Both the position numbers and the translations under genes were made by a program. Below the pieces are notes generated by a model. That model made no database searches, was not told where the DNA came from, and was given only the letters and a program-made list of their open reading frames with translations. This document shows positions 51,699 to 59,727 of a stretch of 64,000 nt of DNA, one piece after another. Source of the DNA: Streptomyces sp. YS415 (GTDB lineage Bacteria > Actinomycetota > Actinomycetes > Streptomycetales > Streptomycetaceae); assembly GCF_023544665.1 (NCBI RefSeq), contig NZ_JAMJFL010000013.1, positions 124,001-188,000 of the forward strand, in the 5' to 3' direction. Position 1 is the stretch's first letter; the number at the start of each line of letters is the position of its first letter.

Positions 51699-52187
51699 TC
51701 ATTCCGAAGTAATACGGAACTCGAATTCGGGACGGTCCCACGGCACAGCGGGCGGATTCGCAAACGCGGTTCCGGTCCGCACCGCACCCACGCGGTGGTA
51801 AAAGTCCGCGGCGGGAAGATGCGCCACGACTTTTACACGGTCGAGCCCGGCGGCACGGGCCTCGGACTGCATGTGCGCCACGAGCAGCCGTCCAATACCC
51901 CGCTTTTGCGCTTCGTCGGCAACGAACAGCAGGTCCAGCTCCGGTGGCGCGAGGACGAGCGAGTAGAACCCAAGGACCCGGTCCCCACCCTCATCAGCGC
52001 CTACGGCCACGAAGACGCGGTGCGCCTCGATGTAATCAGGACCGACCCGGTAGCCCGCGACTGCGGCTGCGTACTTACCCGCGTAGGCACCTGAGCCACG
52101 CACGAGCCGCGTTAGCCGTTTGGCATCCCGCGCGACGGCCCTCCGAATCGTGATCTGCTGGCTGCCCGGGGAGGTGCGAGAACTCAT
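51699..52187 (-). CDS. GNAT-family acetyltransferase
   Basis: A 162-residue protein with the GNAT fold: TIRRAVARDAKRLTRLVRGS, ADEGGDRVLGFYSLVLAPPE, LDLLFVADEAQKRGIGRLLV (motif A with R-x-x-G-I-G for CoA), AHMQSEARAAGLDRVKVVAH and LPAADFYHRVGAVRTG (motif B). The acceptor is unknown. The ATG at 52187 sits just before a Ser-rich lead and the conserved start; the frame is open upstream without sense. No ribosome site is strong. Confidence 0.87.
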   Translation of the reverse strand: MSSRTSPGSQQITIRRAVARDAKRLTRLVRGSGAYAGKYAAAVAGYRVGPDYIEAHRVFVAVGADEGGDRVLGFYSLVLAPPELDLLFVADEAQKRGIGRLLVAHMQSEARAAGLDRVKVVAHLPAADFYHRVGAVRTGTAFANPPAVPWDRPEFEFRITSE

Positions 52188-52316
52188 CGAGAGAGTATTC
52201 CTCACCAGGAAGTGTCTTCGTGCAGCGGGTCGGATTCTCGGGCAGCCACACACCACGACGCGGGACCGACGCCGTCGAGGCCAGGTCCGCAGGCCGCGCC
52301 ATCTGGATGCTGGAAC

Positions 52317-52862
52317 TCAGCCAGTGAGGGTGAAGGAACGAAGGCCGACATCCAGCGTGCGGATCAATTCACCAACGCGTCCACCGCCACCCGGTGCCGC
52401 GGGGAAGCGCCTGAGGACGTCAACGACGACCGATGGTGCACGATGCACCGCTTGCTCAACATGTTCGACCCCAATTAGCGGGTCACCGCCAGCGACCAGT
52501 TCGGCTGCTCTGGCAGCGTGAGCGGCTGCTCCGAGAATGTGCTTGACCTGGCTGGCCTTGGCCAGCGGATGCAAGTAGGCGGCGCCTGCCGCGGACATCG
52601 CTGCTCGAGCTGCCTCCCGCCCAGCCGCAGTGTCCGCGCTCTTGGCTGCCTTCAGGGCCGCCCATGCTGTGTCGCGCAGAGGTTTTCCGCGCTCACCACC
52701 CCGAGCGAACTCCCAGGCGGCCCCGACAGCGTCTCGCGGCCGCGAATCTTCCGGCTGATCAGCTTCGAACACCTCGAGCACCACTTCCGCGCACGCCGCA
52801 GCGAACGCGGTGACCTCACGCAGATCTTGCTTGCTCAGAACGATTCCGCCTGCTTCTGCCAC
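52317..52862 (-). CDS. Imm5-like putative immunity protein
   Basis: About 181 residues, helical and Ala-rich: SKQDLREVTAFAAACAEVVL, FEADQPEDSRPRDAVGAAWE, FARGGERGKPLRDTAWAALK, AGREAARAAMSAAGAAYLHP, VKHILGAAAHAARAAELV. The pattern AAxCAExVLxxFExxxPxDxRPRxAVxAAxxFARGE, followed by Ala-rich helices and xHxxGAAxxAxxA, matches the 'putative immunity protein' family often found near polymorphic toxins. No toxin gene lies beside it here. The GTG at 52862 with GGAGG 11 nt upstream is preferred; an ATG at 52880 has a poorer site. Confidence 0.68.
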   Translation of the reverse strand: MAEAGGIVLSKQDLREVTAFAAACAEVVLEVFEADQPEDSRPRDAVGAAWEFARGGERGKPLRDTAWAALKAAKSADTAAGREAARAAMSAAGAAYLHPLAKASQVKHILGAAAHAARAAELVAGGDPLIGVEHVEQAVHRAPSVVVDVLRRFPAAPGGGGRVGELIRTLDVGLRSFTLTG

Positions 52863-53032
52863 CGTGATTCCATCCTCCATCCCTGTGCTGGACAGCACGA
52901 CGACAGCGGCTCCGGGCTGCTGCGCGCGGTCAGGGCCTCTTCGACCACCCGATACGTGCTCCTTGCGCGTCAGCCATGGCCTTCCCTGACGTGCCGGACC
53001 GCTGTTCCCGGGGTCTGACTCCCCGCTAATGG

Positions 53033-53677
53033 TCAGACGGCTGGGTTCTCCCTTCTGACCAGTAGCTGGGAACAGAGAGTGTCGTACGCCCATCGCTCCC
53101 ACCTGTCCGGCGGCCAGGCGCGGTCGCGGGTCAGGACCAGGAAGAGCTCCGGACTGAGCAGTGCGTAGATGATGTCCGCCGCCTCTGCGTCGGAGATGGC
53201 GGGGCGGGCGCCGGGCTTTTGTGTCAGGGCCTTCGCGGCCGTCGAGATCACCGTGTAGCGGGGGTTGGTCTGTTGGGGCCACAGTTCCCGGATTTCCGGG
53301 TTGGTCGCTGTTGCTGCGCGGACCATCTCGTCGATGGCCGCGACACGTTCGAGTGTCCGGCGGGTGCCGGCGACCAGTGCGGCCAGTGCGGACTCGGCGG
53401 TCGGCGCGGAAGTGACCTGCTCGAACCACGGCCGCTCCATCGTGGGCACAGGGTCGTCGTCTCCAGCGATCGCGACATCGACCAGTTCCTTGAGCAGGGT
53501 GGGCTTGTTGCGGAAGACGAAGTAGATCGTCTGCACCGCCACGCCTGCCCGGTCGGCGATCTCCTGCAGCTTGGTCGCCCCGTAGCCCTGCTCGACGAAC
53601 AGGGCGGCGGCCGCGTCGATGATCCGACGCCGTGTCTCCTGGGCCCTGTCGCCCCGCTTTCCCTTGACCTCAGTCAT
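53033..53677 (-). CDS. TetR-family transcriptional repressor
   Basis: A 214-residue regulator. The N-terminal helix-turn-helix AQETRRRIIDAAAALFVEQG, YGATKLQEIADRAGVAVQTI, YFVFRNKPTLLKELVDVAI is typical. The C-terminal ligand domain is variable (SAPTAESALAALVAGTRRTL, EAADIIYALLSPELFLVLTR). It is divergent from a methyltransferase gene, and the 62-bp region between carries repeated ACTCTAG half-sites, so it probably represses both. The inducer is unknown. Confidence 0.92.
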   Translation of the reverse strand: MTEVKGKRGDRAQETRRRIIDAAAALFVEQGYGATKLQEIADRAGVAVQTIYFVFRNKPTLLKELVDVAIAGDDDPVPTMERPWFEQVTSAPTAESALAALVAGTRRTLERVAAIDEMVRAATATNPEIRELWPQQTNPRYTVISTAAKALTQKPGARPAISDAEAADIIYALLSPELFLVLTRDRAWPPDRWERWAYDTLCSQLLVRRENPAV

Positions 53678-53692
53678 GACTGGAGTCTATAT

Positions 53693-53722
53693 CTAGAGTC
53701 CAACTCTAGAGGTAAACTCTAG
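53693..53722. promoter_or_regulatory. TetR operator candidate with three half-sites
   Basis: CTAGAGT-CCA-ACTCTAG (53693-53709) is a perfect 7-bp inverted repeat with a 3-nt centre. A third ACTCTAG copy lies at 53716-53722. It starts 16 bp from the TetR-type gene start and ends 18 bp from the methyltransferase start. Confidence 0.75.
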
Positions 53723-53739
53723 TTAATGGAGGGTGAGTC

Positions 53740-54603
53740 ATGCACACCATCGCCAACCATCAGCAGGCACAGGCATGGAACGACTGGGAGGGCATTCACT
53801 GGGCCGAACACTCCACGCGCTACGACGCGATGATGGGCGCGTTCAACGCGCCCCTGTTCGCCGCCGCGGGCATCGCGGCCGGCGACCGTATCCTTGACGT
53901 CGGCTGCGGCACCGGGCAGACGACGCGCATCGCCGCACGGCAGGCGCGGTCCGGGCACGCCGTCGGAATCGACCTGTCCGCACCCATGTTGGAACGCGCC
54001 CGCCGCGACGCCGCCGCGGAAGGCCTCGACAACATCACCTTCGAACAGGGCGACGCCCAGGTCCATCCGCTGCCTGCCGGTGGGTTCGACGTCCTCCTCA
54101 GCCGTGGCGGCGTCATGTTCTTCGCCGACCACGTCGCCGCTTTCACCCACCTCAGGCACACGCTCGGGTCAGCGGGTCGACTCGCCTTCCTCGGCCCTCA
54201 GCCCGGCGGCCCGGACAGCGCCTACGCCCGTGGCACCGCCGCGCTCTCACCGTTCCTGCGGGAAGCATCCCCCGCCGCCAGGGGCATGGGCTCGCTCCTG
54301 GACCCCGCGCGTATCCGCGACGTGCTCACTGCCGCGGGCTTCATCGACATCGACGTAACCCCCGCCGAGGCTCCGATGACGTTCGGCGCCAATGCCGGCG
54401 ACGCCGTCGACTTCCTCTTCGCCATGGGCCCCACCCGCTACAACCTGCGCGATGTCGACCCGGTGACCGTCTCCCGCATCCGTGGCGAAGTGCATGACGC
54501 ACTCACTCAGTTCGAGACACCTGACGGGGTCCGCATCCCCGGGTCGGTCTGGATCGTCACCGCATCCCGCGGGCGCACCCCTTCGAAACGCAGGAAGGGG
54601 TAA
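53740..54603 (+). CDS. SAM-dependent class I methyltransferase
   Basis: A 287-residue enzyme. N-terminal QQAQAWNDWEGIHWAEHSTR and YDAMMGAF precede the Rossmann fold: ILDVGCGTGQTTRIAARQAR (motif I, about residue 50), AVGIDLSAPMLERARRDAAA, ITFEQGDAQVHPLPAGGFDV, LLSRGGVMFFADHVAAFTHL. This matches ubiE/Methyltransf_11-type small-molecule enzymes common in streptomycetes. The methyl acceptor is unknown. It is divergent from the TetR gene and likely repressed by it. A GGAGGGTGA lies just upstream of the ATG. Confidence 0.92.
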   Translation: MHTIANHQQAQAWNDWEGIHWAEHSTRYDAMMGAFNAPLFAAAGIAAGDRILDVGCGTGQTTRIAARQARSGHAVGIDLSAPMLERARRDAAAEGLDNITFEQGDAQVHPLPAGGFDVLLSRGGVMFFADHVAAFTHLRHTLGSAGRLAFLGPQPGGPDSAYARGTAALSPFLREASPAARGMGSLLDPARIRDVLTAAGFIDIDVTPAEAPMTFGANAGDAVDFLFAMGPTRYNLRDVDPVTVSRIRGEVHDALTQFETPDGVRIPGSVWIVTASRGRTPSKRRKG

Positions 54604-54746
54604 CCCGACGGCCTCGAGCGGGCGCTGCCGAAGCCGCTGCTGTCGTCGGGCACCCACCGGTGCGGCCGACGCTCCGTCCCGCCAGCCTGACGCCCCGCCC
54701 CTTGCGCTCCCATACGGGCGGGCCGGACGACGGCCGGGAAGGTGTC

Positions 54747-54904
54747 TGCGACGTCAGTGCCCGGATAGCGGCACTGAGGCGGCAAGTCGATGGCTGGATG
54801 ACCACCGTGTGGACTTCGCACGGCAGAGCGGCACACAGAAGCCGGGCGCCGCCGCGGCGTGCGAGCAGTGCGCCAGCCGTCTGCAGCACCTTCCACGACG
54901 GTAG
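54747..54904 (+). pseudogene. Possible frameshifted small gene
   Basis: One frame reads CDVSARIAALRRQVDGWMTT and VWTSHGRAAH. The next frame continues KPGAAAACEQCASRLQHLPR to a TAG. Together they would make a small helical protein with a CEQC motif, as in several short streptomycete proteins, but a frameshift separates them and no start is clear. The rest of 54604-55226 holds nothing I recognise. Confidence 0.33.
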
Positions 54905-55226
54905 GTTGCGGCGCTGCTAGCACACCGTCAGCCGTTCGACCTCCGCCTCAGGTGGGGACTGCGCTGTGTCCTGGGCAGCGGCGCGGGAAGCCTACTCGGG
55001 AGAGGCATGCGGCGCCGACGCGCGAGGGCGTGAACCGCGTGATTCTCGGTCAGGCGTCCCGCAGTGCGTGGTCACCCCGGCGCCGGTTGCCCGTTCCGGT
55101 AACACTTCAGGAGACGTGGCCTTGGCCTGCCTGATTCCCCTTGCTACTGCGCACCACTTCAGGCGCATCGAAAGTAGAGCAAGATGCTTGTTCCGGCCTG
55201 GGTATGCGTCGTGCGATGCTCACGTC

Positions 55227-55727
55227 GTGACTGATCAACCTGAGGTTGCCATCGCCCGCTGGCCAGGTCAGGCCCCTTCCCTCCAGGATGGGCTGGCAGA
55301 TCTGCTGACGTCCTATCACCTGCAGACGCAGGCCGAGAAGGGTGAGGCCGTCGCCGGTGTGGATGGGTTGCCGTACCACTACCGGGTAGAGATCACGGAT
55401 CCGCGGATCGTTTTCGCGGACGATATCGTGCTGCTGGCGTTGCGTGGGGACACCGCCGTGGGCTGCCTGGTGGTGACCGCCCCTGTCGACGGACGGTCCG
55501 AGGTCAAAAGACTCTGGACGGCCCCAGCGTTTCGGGGGCGGGGCATCGCGTCCAGCCTGGTCGGCGCCGCACTCGCGCACGCTGCGGAAATCGGCGTCAG
55601 CGCGGTTCGGCTATCGGTGTGGAAGTGGCGCGAAGACGCGATCGCCCTGTACGAGCGGCTCGGATTCACCGTCACCCAGTCGTGGGACGAACGGGACCAG
55701 TTGGTCTGTATGGAACGATCCATATAA
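55227..55727 (+). CDS. GNAT-family acetyltransferase
   Basis: A 166-residue protein: LQDGLADLLTSYHLQTQAEK, IVFADDIVLLALRGDTAVGC, EVKRLWTAPAFRGRGIASSL (motif A, R-G-R-G-I-A for CoA binding), VGAALAHAAEIGVSAVRLSV, EDAIALYERLGF (motif B). The substrate is unknown. The GTG at 55227 is chosen because the conserved N-terminus begins there and no sense precedes it; no clear ribosome site is seen, so a leaderless start is possible. Confidence 0.88.
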   Translation: MTDQPEVAIARWPGQAPSLQDGLADLLTSYHLQTQAEKGEAVAGVDGLPYHYRVEITDPRIVFADDIVLLALRGDTAVGCLVVTAPVDGRSEVKRLWTAPAFRGRGIASSLVGAALAHAAEIGVSAVRLSVWKWREDAIALYERLGFTVTQSWDERDQLVCMERSI

Positions 55728-55731
55728 GGGC

Positions 55732-55941
55732 TCACAGCCATGCTTTGATGGCCGCAACGAGGATGGTCGCCTCCTAGCGGACCGCAATCTTGTCAATGGC
55801 GCGCCGCCACGGCGCGGCCATGAGGCCGCGCTGCACGGCATGCCGCGCCTTGCAGTCCGCCGGGTCAACCTTCGGGGACCGACCGCCGCGGGAACCCCAT
55901 TCCTTGCGGTTGCGTGCCCGATCGACCTTGTCCGAGATGAT
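55732..55941 (-). mobile_element. Transposase C-terminal remnant (IS5-like)
   Basis: On the minus strand: IISDKVDRARNRKEWGSRGG, RSPKVDPADCKARHAVQRGL, then APWRRAIDKIAVR followed by a TAG, and EATILVAAIKAWL to a TGA. This is the end of an IS5-group transposase (xxxRGxxGGRPPxxD, NAVERxFNxLKxWRxIATRYDK, ATVLVAAI). The internal TAG, deletions and missing front half show it is dead. No inverted repeats were found. Confidence 0.75.
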
Positions 55942-56025
55942 GCAGCGGCTACCGCGTCGTGGCAGCTAGGCATGGTTCCTACGAGAGGCGTGCGACCCAA
56001 CCCGCTCGCTGTGCGCAAGGTCGGG

Positions 56026-56397
56026 TCACGGCTTCCAGGTCCGCAGGACGGCTGTAATGCGGTCGGCAGTGCAGCGGGAGCTGTTGAGCTCGTGCGCGAG
56101 GGCGGTGAGTTGTTCGCGGGTGGGGTCGACGGGGATGTTGCTGGCCTCGAGATACATGACCGCGACGGCGCAAGCGACGGTGAGGTTGGAACGCTCCAGC
56201 CAGCGGCAGCGGCCCAGGCTGTGGACCAGGGCGGCGGCGCGGGCATAGGGACCGTCGTAGACGGGAGTGTCCAGGAGTTCCCCCCGGTGGCGGGCGACCG
56301 CGGCGATGGGAACGCCATAGTCGTCGACGGCCGGGTCGCGGTGGCCGGCTCGTTCCGCTACTTCCAGGATCCAGGATTCGTCGACATGCAGGATCAC
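56026..56397 (-). CDS. Fic/Doc-like toxin with degenerate active-site motif
   Basis: A 123-residue protein of the death-on-curing class. LHVDESWILEVAERAGHRDP and VDDYGVPIAAVARHRGEL open; VYDGPYARAAALVHSLGRCR, WLERSNLTVACAVAVMYLEA and SNIPVDPTREQLTALA follow. In classical Fic/Doc proteins the central motif is HxFxDGN[KR]T; here that place reads LERSNLTVA, lacking the usual Asp, Gly and Arg/Lys. Many streptomycete relatives share this form, so it may have another activity. The start overlaps the antitoxin stop (ATGA, 56394-56397). Confidence 0.82.
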   Translation of the reverse strand: MILHVDESWILEVAERAGHRDPAVDDYGVPIAAVARHRGELLDTPVYDGPYARAAALVHSLGRCRWLERSNLTVACAVAVMYLEASNIPVDPTREQLTALAHELNSSRCTADRITAVLRTWKP

Positions 56398-56654
56398 GAG
56401 GCCGCGCCCGGCTGCGTCTGCCTGTGCGGGGCGTCGAGTTGCTGCTCCAGATCGTCGAGGAACGCACCGTGCTCATCGATGAGCCGCTGGGCCGCAGCCA
56501 TACCGGCCGCGCGGGCACCGGTGGTGTCCTCGATGATCAGCCGCTCCACATACTTGTTGAAATCCAGCCGACGGGCCGCCGCGGCAGCCTTGCCCGCGGC
56601 AAGCACGTCCTCTTCGAGTCGGACCTGCGTCTGCTTCTTCGTGGAAGTCACCAC
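56394..56654 (-). CDS. Antitoxin of the Fic-like pair
   Basis: An 86-residue protein. KKQTQVRLEEDVLAAGKAAA and AARRLDFNKYVERLIIED form a ribbon-helix-helix-like DNA-binding part (short strand TQVRLEED then two helices); the C-terminal helix ARAAGMAAAQRLIDEHGAFL plus DDLEQQLDA likely binds the toxin. It is upstream of and overlaps the toxin gene by four bases, as usual for type II modules. It would repress its own promoter. Confidence 0.83.
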   Translation of the reverse strand: MVTSTKKQTQVRLEEDVLAAGKAAAAARRLDFNKYVERLIIEDTTGARAAGMAAAQRLIDEHGAFLDDLEQQLDAPHRQTQPGAAS

Positions 56655-56924
56655 CTCAGGGTAGCAGGATGGTAGCAGTCGATCTTGCAGGTCCCGTACC
56701 CATCGCGATCACCGCGTCACATCGGTGTCCACCTGCGCTGCCGGAACGGCTTTTGCCGTCCGTCTCGTAACAGGCGCGGGCCAGACGGCAGGAACGCGTG
56801 CGTCGGCCAGAAGCACCGTGCCCGTGCGGACAGGTACGGATCCCAGGACTGGTGCCTGGTGCGTCTCAGCTCAGGCTGGCAGCGACTGCGCCGTCCTCAC
56901 CCTCCTCACCGCCCAGCTGGAGTG

Positions 56925-57767
56925 TCACGCGGCGTCCGTTCCACTCCTGCGGGCAGTGAGCAGCAGGTACTCCCACTCCATGGCCCCGTCCTGCAGCGCG
57001 CCGCTCGCCAGCTTGGTGAGGGCGGCGTCCAGGGCGGCGGTCCGCTCGGGGTCGTCGGCCAGGTTCCGGTAGACCGCGATGGTCGGCCCGTAGGCGGCCT
57101 TGAAGAATTCGAGGAACTCCTCCGGTTCCCGGAACATGTCCACCCGGACCGTCCGGCGGCGCCCCTCGACGTCGGTGACGCGGTTGCCGAGCAGCGCGCG
57201 CACGTGCTCCTCCTTCCCCCACAGGGGCGGCGGCTGCGCGCCGGGGGGCGGCGGCGGGGCGAACGGCTTCAGAGTGGCGAACATCTGCCCGATGAACCCC
57301 TCCGGGGTCCAGTTGAGCAACCCGATAGTGCCTCCGGGACGGCAGACCCGCACCAGTTCGTCGGCGGCGGCCTGGTGGTGCGGGGCGAACATGACCCCGA
57401 CGCAGGACATCACCGTGTCGAAGGTGGCGTCCTCGAACGGCAGCGCCTCGGCGTCCGCCTCCTGCCAGGTCAGCGTGGCGCCGCGAGCCTCGGCCTCCTG
57501 CTGGCCCACGGCCAGCAACTCGGGCGTGAGGTCGGAGGCGAGCACGTCCCCGCCGGCCAGCGCGGCCGGGATCGAGGCGTTCCCGGATCCGGCGGCGACG
57601 TCCAGTACCCGGTCGCCAGCCTTGACCTCACAGGCTTCCACCAGCGCCGGCCCGAGGGCCGCCACGACCTGCCGGGCCACCGCCGGGTAATCACCGAGCG
57701 CCCACATGGTCCGGTGCTTCGCCTTGAGCGCGCGGTCTGCCTCGCGCTCATCCGCTGTGTCCGTCAT
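56925..57767 (-). CDS. SAM-dependent class I methyltransferase
   Basis: A 280-residue enzyme: DYPAVARQVVAALGPALVEA, DRVLDVAAGSGNASIPAALA (motif I), GGDVLASDLTPELLAVGQQE, TWQEADAEALPFEDATFDTV, MSCVGVMFAPHHQAAADELV, RVCRPGGTIGLLNWTPEGFI. This order is typical of small-molecule methyltransferases of the UbiE/Methyltransf_11 type. A Pro-rich loop (PFAPPPPPGAQPPPLWG) is characteristic of this subgroup. GGAGG lies 10 nt before the ATG. It has no partner genes; acceptor unknown. Confidence 0.9.
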   Translation of the reverse strand: MTDTADEREADRALKAKHRTMWALGDYPAVARQVVAALGPALVEACEVKAGDRVLDVAAGSGNASIPAALAGGDVLASDLTPELLAVGQQEAEARGATLTWQEADAEALPFEDATFDTVMSCVGVMFAPHHQAAADELVRVCRPGGTIGLLNWTPEGFIGQMFATLKPFAPPPPPGAQPPPLWGKEEHVRALLGNRVTDVEGRRRTVRVDMFREPEEFLEFFKAAYGPTIAVYRNLADDPERTAALDAALTKLASGALQDGAMEWEYLLLTARRSGTDAA

Positions 57768-58163
57768 GCCACTTGCCTCCCTCGTCCCCCGTGGTGCCGA
57801 TGGCTGTCCTGCTTGGAGCCTAGAAGCTGGGGCCACCCGCGTCGGCGAACGCCGTGCCGCCGGCCGGGTGCAATCCACGTCAACGCCAGCACCGCCGGGG
57901 CGTCCCCAGCCGAAGACCGGGGCGGGTCCCGCTGCGGCGAGCCGCAAACAGTCTTGTCCACTTCGAGTTCATCGACAATGGGCAGTCGCCAGGCGCACCG
58001 AGCGGATCGCCGACGGTCGTATTCGTGGTCGCGGCGGCCACTGCCGCCTCACCATGGTGCCGTCCGACGACATGACCCTGGGCCTGCACGCGCTCATCCT
58101 GCACACCGAGAAGTACGCCGTTGGACCAGGCGGGCCGCTTCCCGCACCATGATGGTCCCCGGC

Positions 58164-58817
58164 TCAGCCCTCGAGCGCGGCAGACGGAACGTCCCCGTTC
58201 TGAGCCTGCCGGGCTCGCTCGGCGAGCACCGCCGCAAGGTCCCGGACTTGGTCCTCGTCGATGCCGCCCTTGTTCGCGGAAGCCGTTTCGGTCCACAGCA
58301 GCGTCGTGCCGACCCGGGCCTGGGTGACGGCGCCGGGCTCGCCGTTGTAACCGGCCGAACCGAATCGGGCGTCGCGCTCCTCACCGATCGGGCCGAGGCC
58401 GAACGTCTTGGCCCTCTGTCCCGCTCTCTTGCCGTAGTAGCCGTCCCAGAGCACGTCGTACGCCTTCCGGGCGGCCTGTTCGCTGTCGTAGGCGATGATC
58501 AGAAAGCTGACGGTGGCGGCGTCGCCGTCGTGCCGGAAGGTCGAGGCGCCGTAGAAGCGGGAGTCCTCGCAGCCCGCGTTGTCCTTGATGGGGCAGGCCT
58601 GGGAACGGTAGAGCTTGTCCATCTCGACGGCCGTGGGCCGCGCGGATTCCTTCCATCCCGTCATGGCCTCGCCATCGGGCAACGTCTGCCGAACCTGTCC
58701 CTTCGTGAGCGCCACGGCCTTGCCGTTCCCGCTGCCGCTCTCGCCGTCGCCGCCGCAGCCGGTCAGCAGTAGTGCCGCCGCGATCGCCACGCACCACCGG
58801 TAGTCCCTCATGGTCAT
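58164..58817 (-). CDS. Lipoprotein, hypothetical
   Basis: A 217-residue lipoprotein. The signal ends in lipobox LLTGC (Cys about residue 21) followed by a Gly/Ser spacer (GGDGESGSGNGKAVALTKGQ). The mature part has LPDGEAMTGWKESARPTAVE, MDKLYRSQACPIKDNAGCED, SRFYGASTFRHDGDAATVSF, LIIAYDSEQAARKAYDVLWD and RVGTTLLWTETAS, with two Cys that may pair. It resembles streptomycete lipoproteins with a PknH/LpqN-like sensor-type fold, which I cannot confirm. ATG at 58817 with GAGGGGG upstream. Confidence 0.8.
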   Translation of the reverse strand: MTMRDYRWCVAIAAALLLTGCGGDGESGSGNGKAVALTKGQVRQTLPDGEAMTGWKESARPTAVEMDKLYRSQACPIKDNAGCEDSRFYGASTFRHDGDAATVSFLIIAYDSEQAARKAYDVLWDGYYGKRAGQRAKTFGLGPIGEERDARFGSAGYNGEPGAVTQARVGTTLLWTETASANKGGIDEDQVRDLAAVLAERARQAQNGDVPSAALEG

Positions 58818-58951
58818 GCCACCGCCCCCTCGGGCGGTGATCTTACGCAGGCCGTCTTCGCGTACCAGGCGCCGCTCAGGGACCGAGACCGTCGGCCGCC
58901 GACAGGTTGGGGTGCAACCTCGCATCTGGCCGCCGTCCGTCCGGGGGTCGG

Positions 58952-59359
58952 TCACGTGACAATGAGCAGAACAATCCACATGACGGCGGCGAGAAACGGA
59001 AGCGCATAGGCGATCAGCGGCATGGCGCTGGGACCGGGGATGCGGCTTGCTGCATACGTTTCTGCGTAGTCCGTCAGACGCTCGGCCGTGCGCCGTTGAA
59101 TGGCACGGTTGTAGCAGTGATATCGGTGTCCCGCGTATGCCCAGACGACGGTGAGAGCGAGCCCGAAGCCGGCCAGGACTCGTGCTGCCGCGTGCGTGGT
59201 GCCCGATGTGGCAGTGCTGCTGTAGGCCACCGCGAGGAGAGACTGCGCGACGAGGAACAGGTTGCCGCGCTGGAAGAGCATGGTGTCCGTGTGCAGGTGG
59301 TGCTCCCACAGGCGGGCGTCTGCGTCTCGCCGCTGTTCGTCGTTCTCTGGCGTCGTCAT
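58952..59359 (-). CDS. Two-to-three-helix membrane protein, hypothetical
   Basis: A 135-residue protein. The acidic N-terminus (TTPENDEQRRDADARLWEHH) precedes a helix (LFLVAQSLLAVAYSSTA), a second helix (AARVLAGFGLALTVVWAYAG), an amphipathic linker (HRYHCYNRAIQRRTAERLTD) and a C-terminal helix (MPLIAYALPFLAAVMWIVLL). I recognise the overall type from actinobacterial hypothetical membrane proteins but no function. Its ATG overlaps a TGA of an upstream frame (ATGA), suggesting that a now decayed or unrecognised gene precedes it. Confidence 0.75.
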   Translation of the reverse strand: MTTPENDEQRRDADARLWEHHLHTDTMLFQRGNLFLVAQSLLAVAYSSTATSGTTHAAARVLAGFGLALTVVWAYAGHRYHCYNRAIQRRTAERLTDYAETYAASRIPGPSAMPLIAYALPFLAAVMWIVLLIVT

Positions 59360-59727
59360 GCGGCAGGCCTGCCCGTGGCTTCAGGGGAATAGTCGACTCC
59401 GGCGATGCGCACAGCAGTCCCTGTCGGGGTGACTTGCCAACGGAGCGCTGTCGTCGCCACGTAGTGCGGTTGCGACCGCGGCGACGTCCATGTCCGCGCT
59501 GCCGCACGAGGTCGCGTCGGCATGGTTCCCTGTCTGCCGCAAGGTCGTGCGACCAGGGGCTTTCCTCCGGCCGTCGGCACGCATGGGCGGTGCATGACGG
59601 TGCGGCGGCGGTGCGTCGAGGTTCGCGGGGACGGCTGTTCGCTGCGCCGTTCGAGTGGTGCCATCAGGTCCGCGGTCGTAGCGTCGTAACCGGGACATCC
59701 GGCGGCGAGCGGCAGCGGGGAACGGCC
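59360..59727. other. Gap with a possible relic ending at the membrane-protein start
   Basis: A minus frame ends with LRWQVTPTGTAVRIAGVDYS and PEATGRPAA, and its TGA overlaps the ATG of the next gene. It may be the tail of a decayed gene once coupled to it. No other signal seen. Confidence 0.3.

Noticed and set aside
56685..58772. Plus-strand frame of 695 codons
   Set aside because: Antisense to the methyltransferase and lipoprotein genes; composition typical of a shadow.
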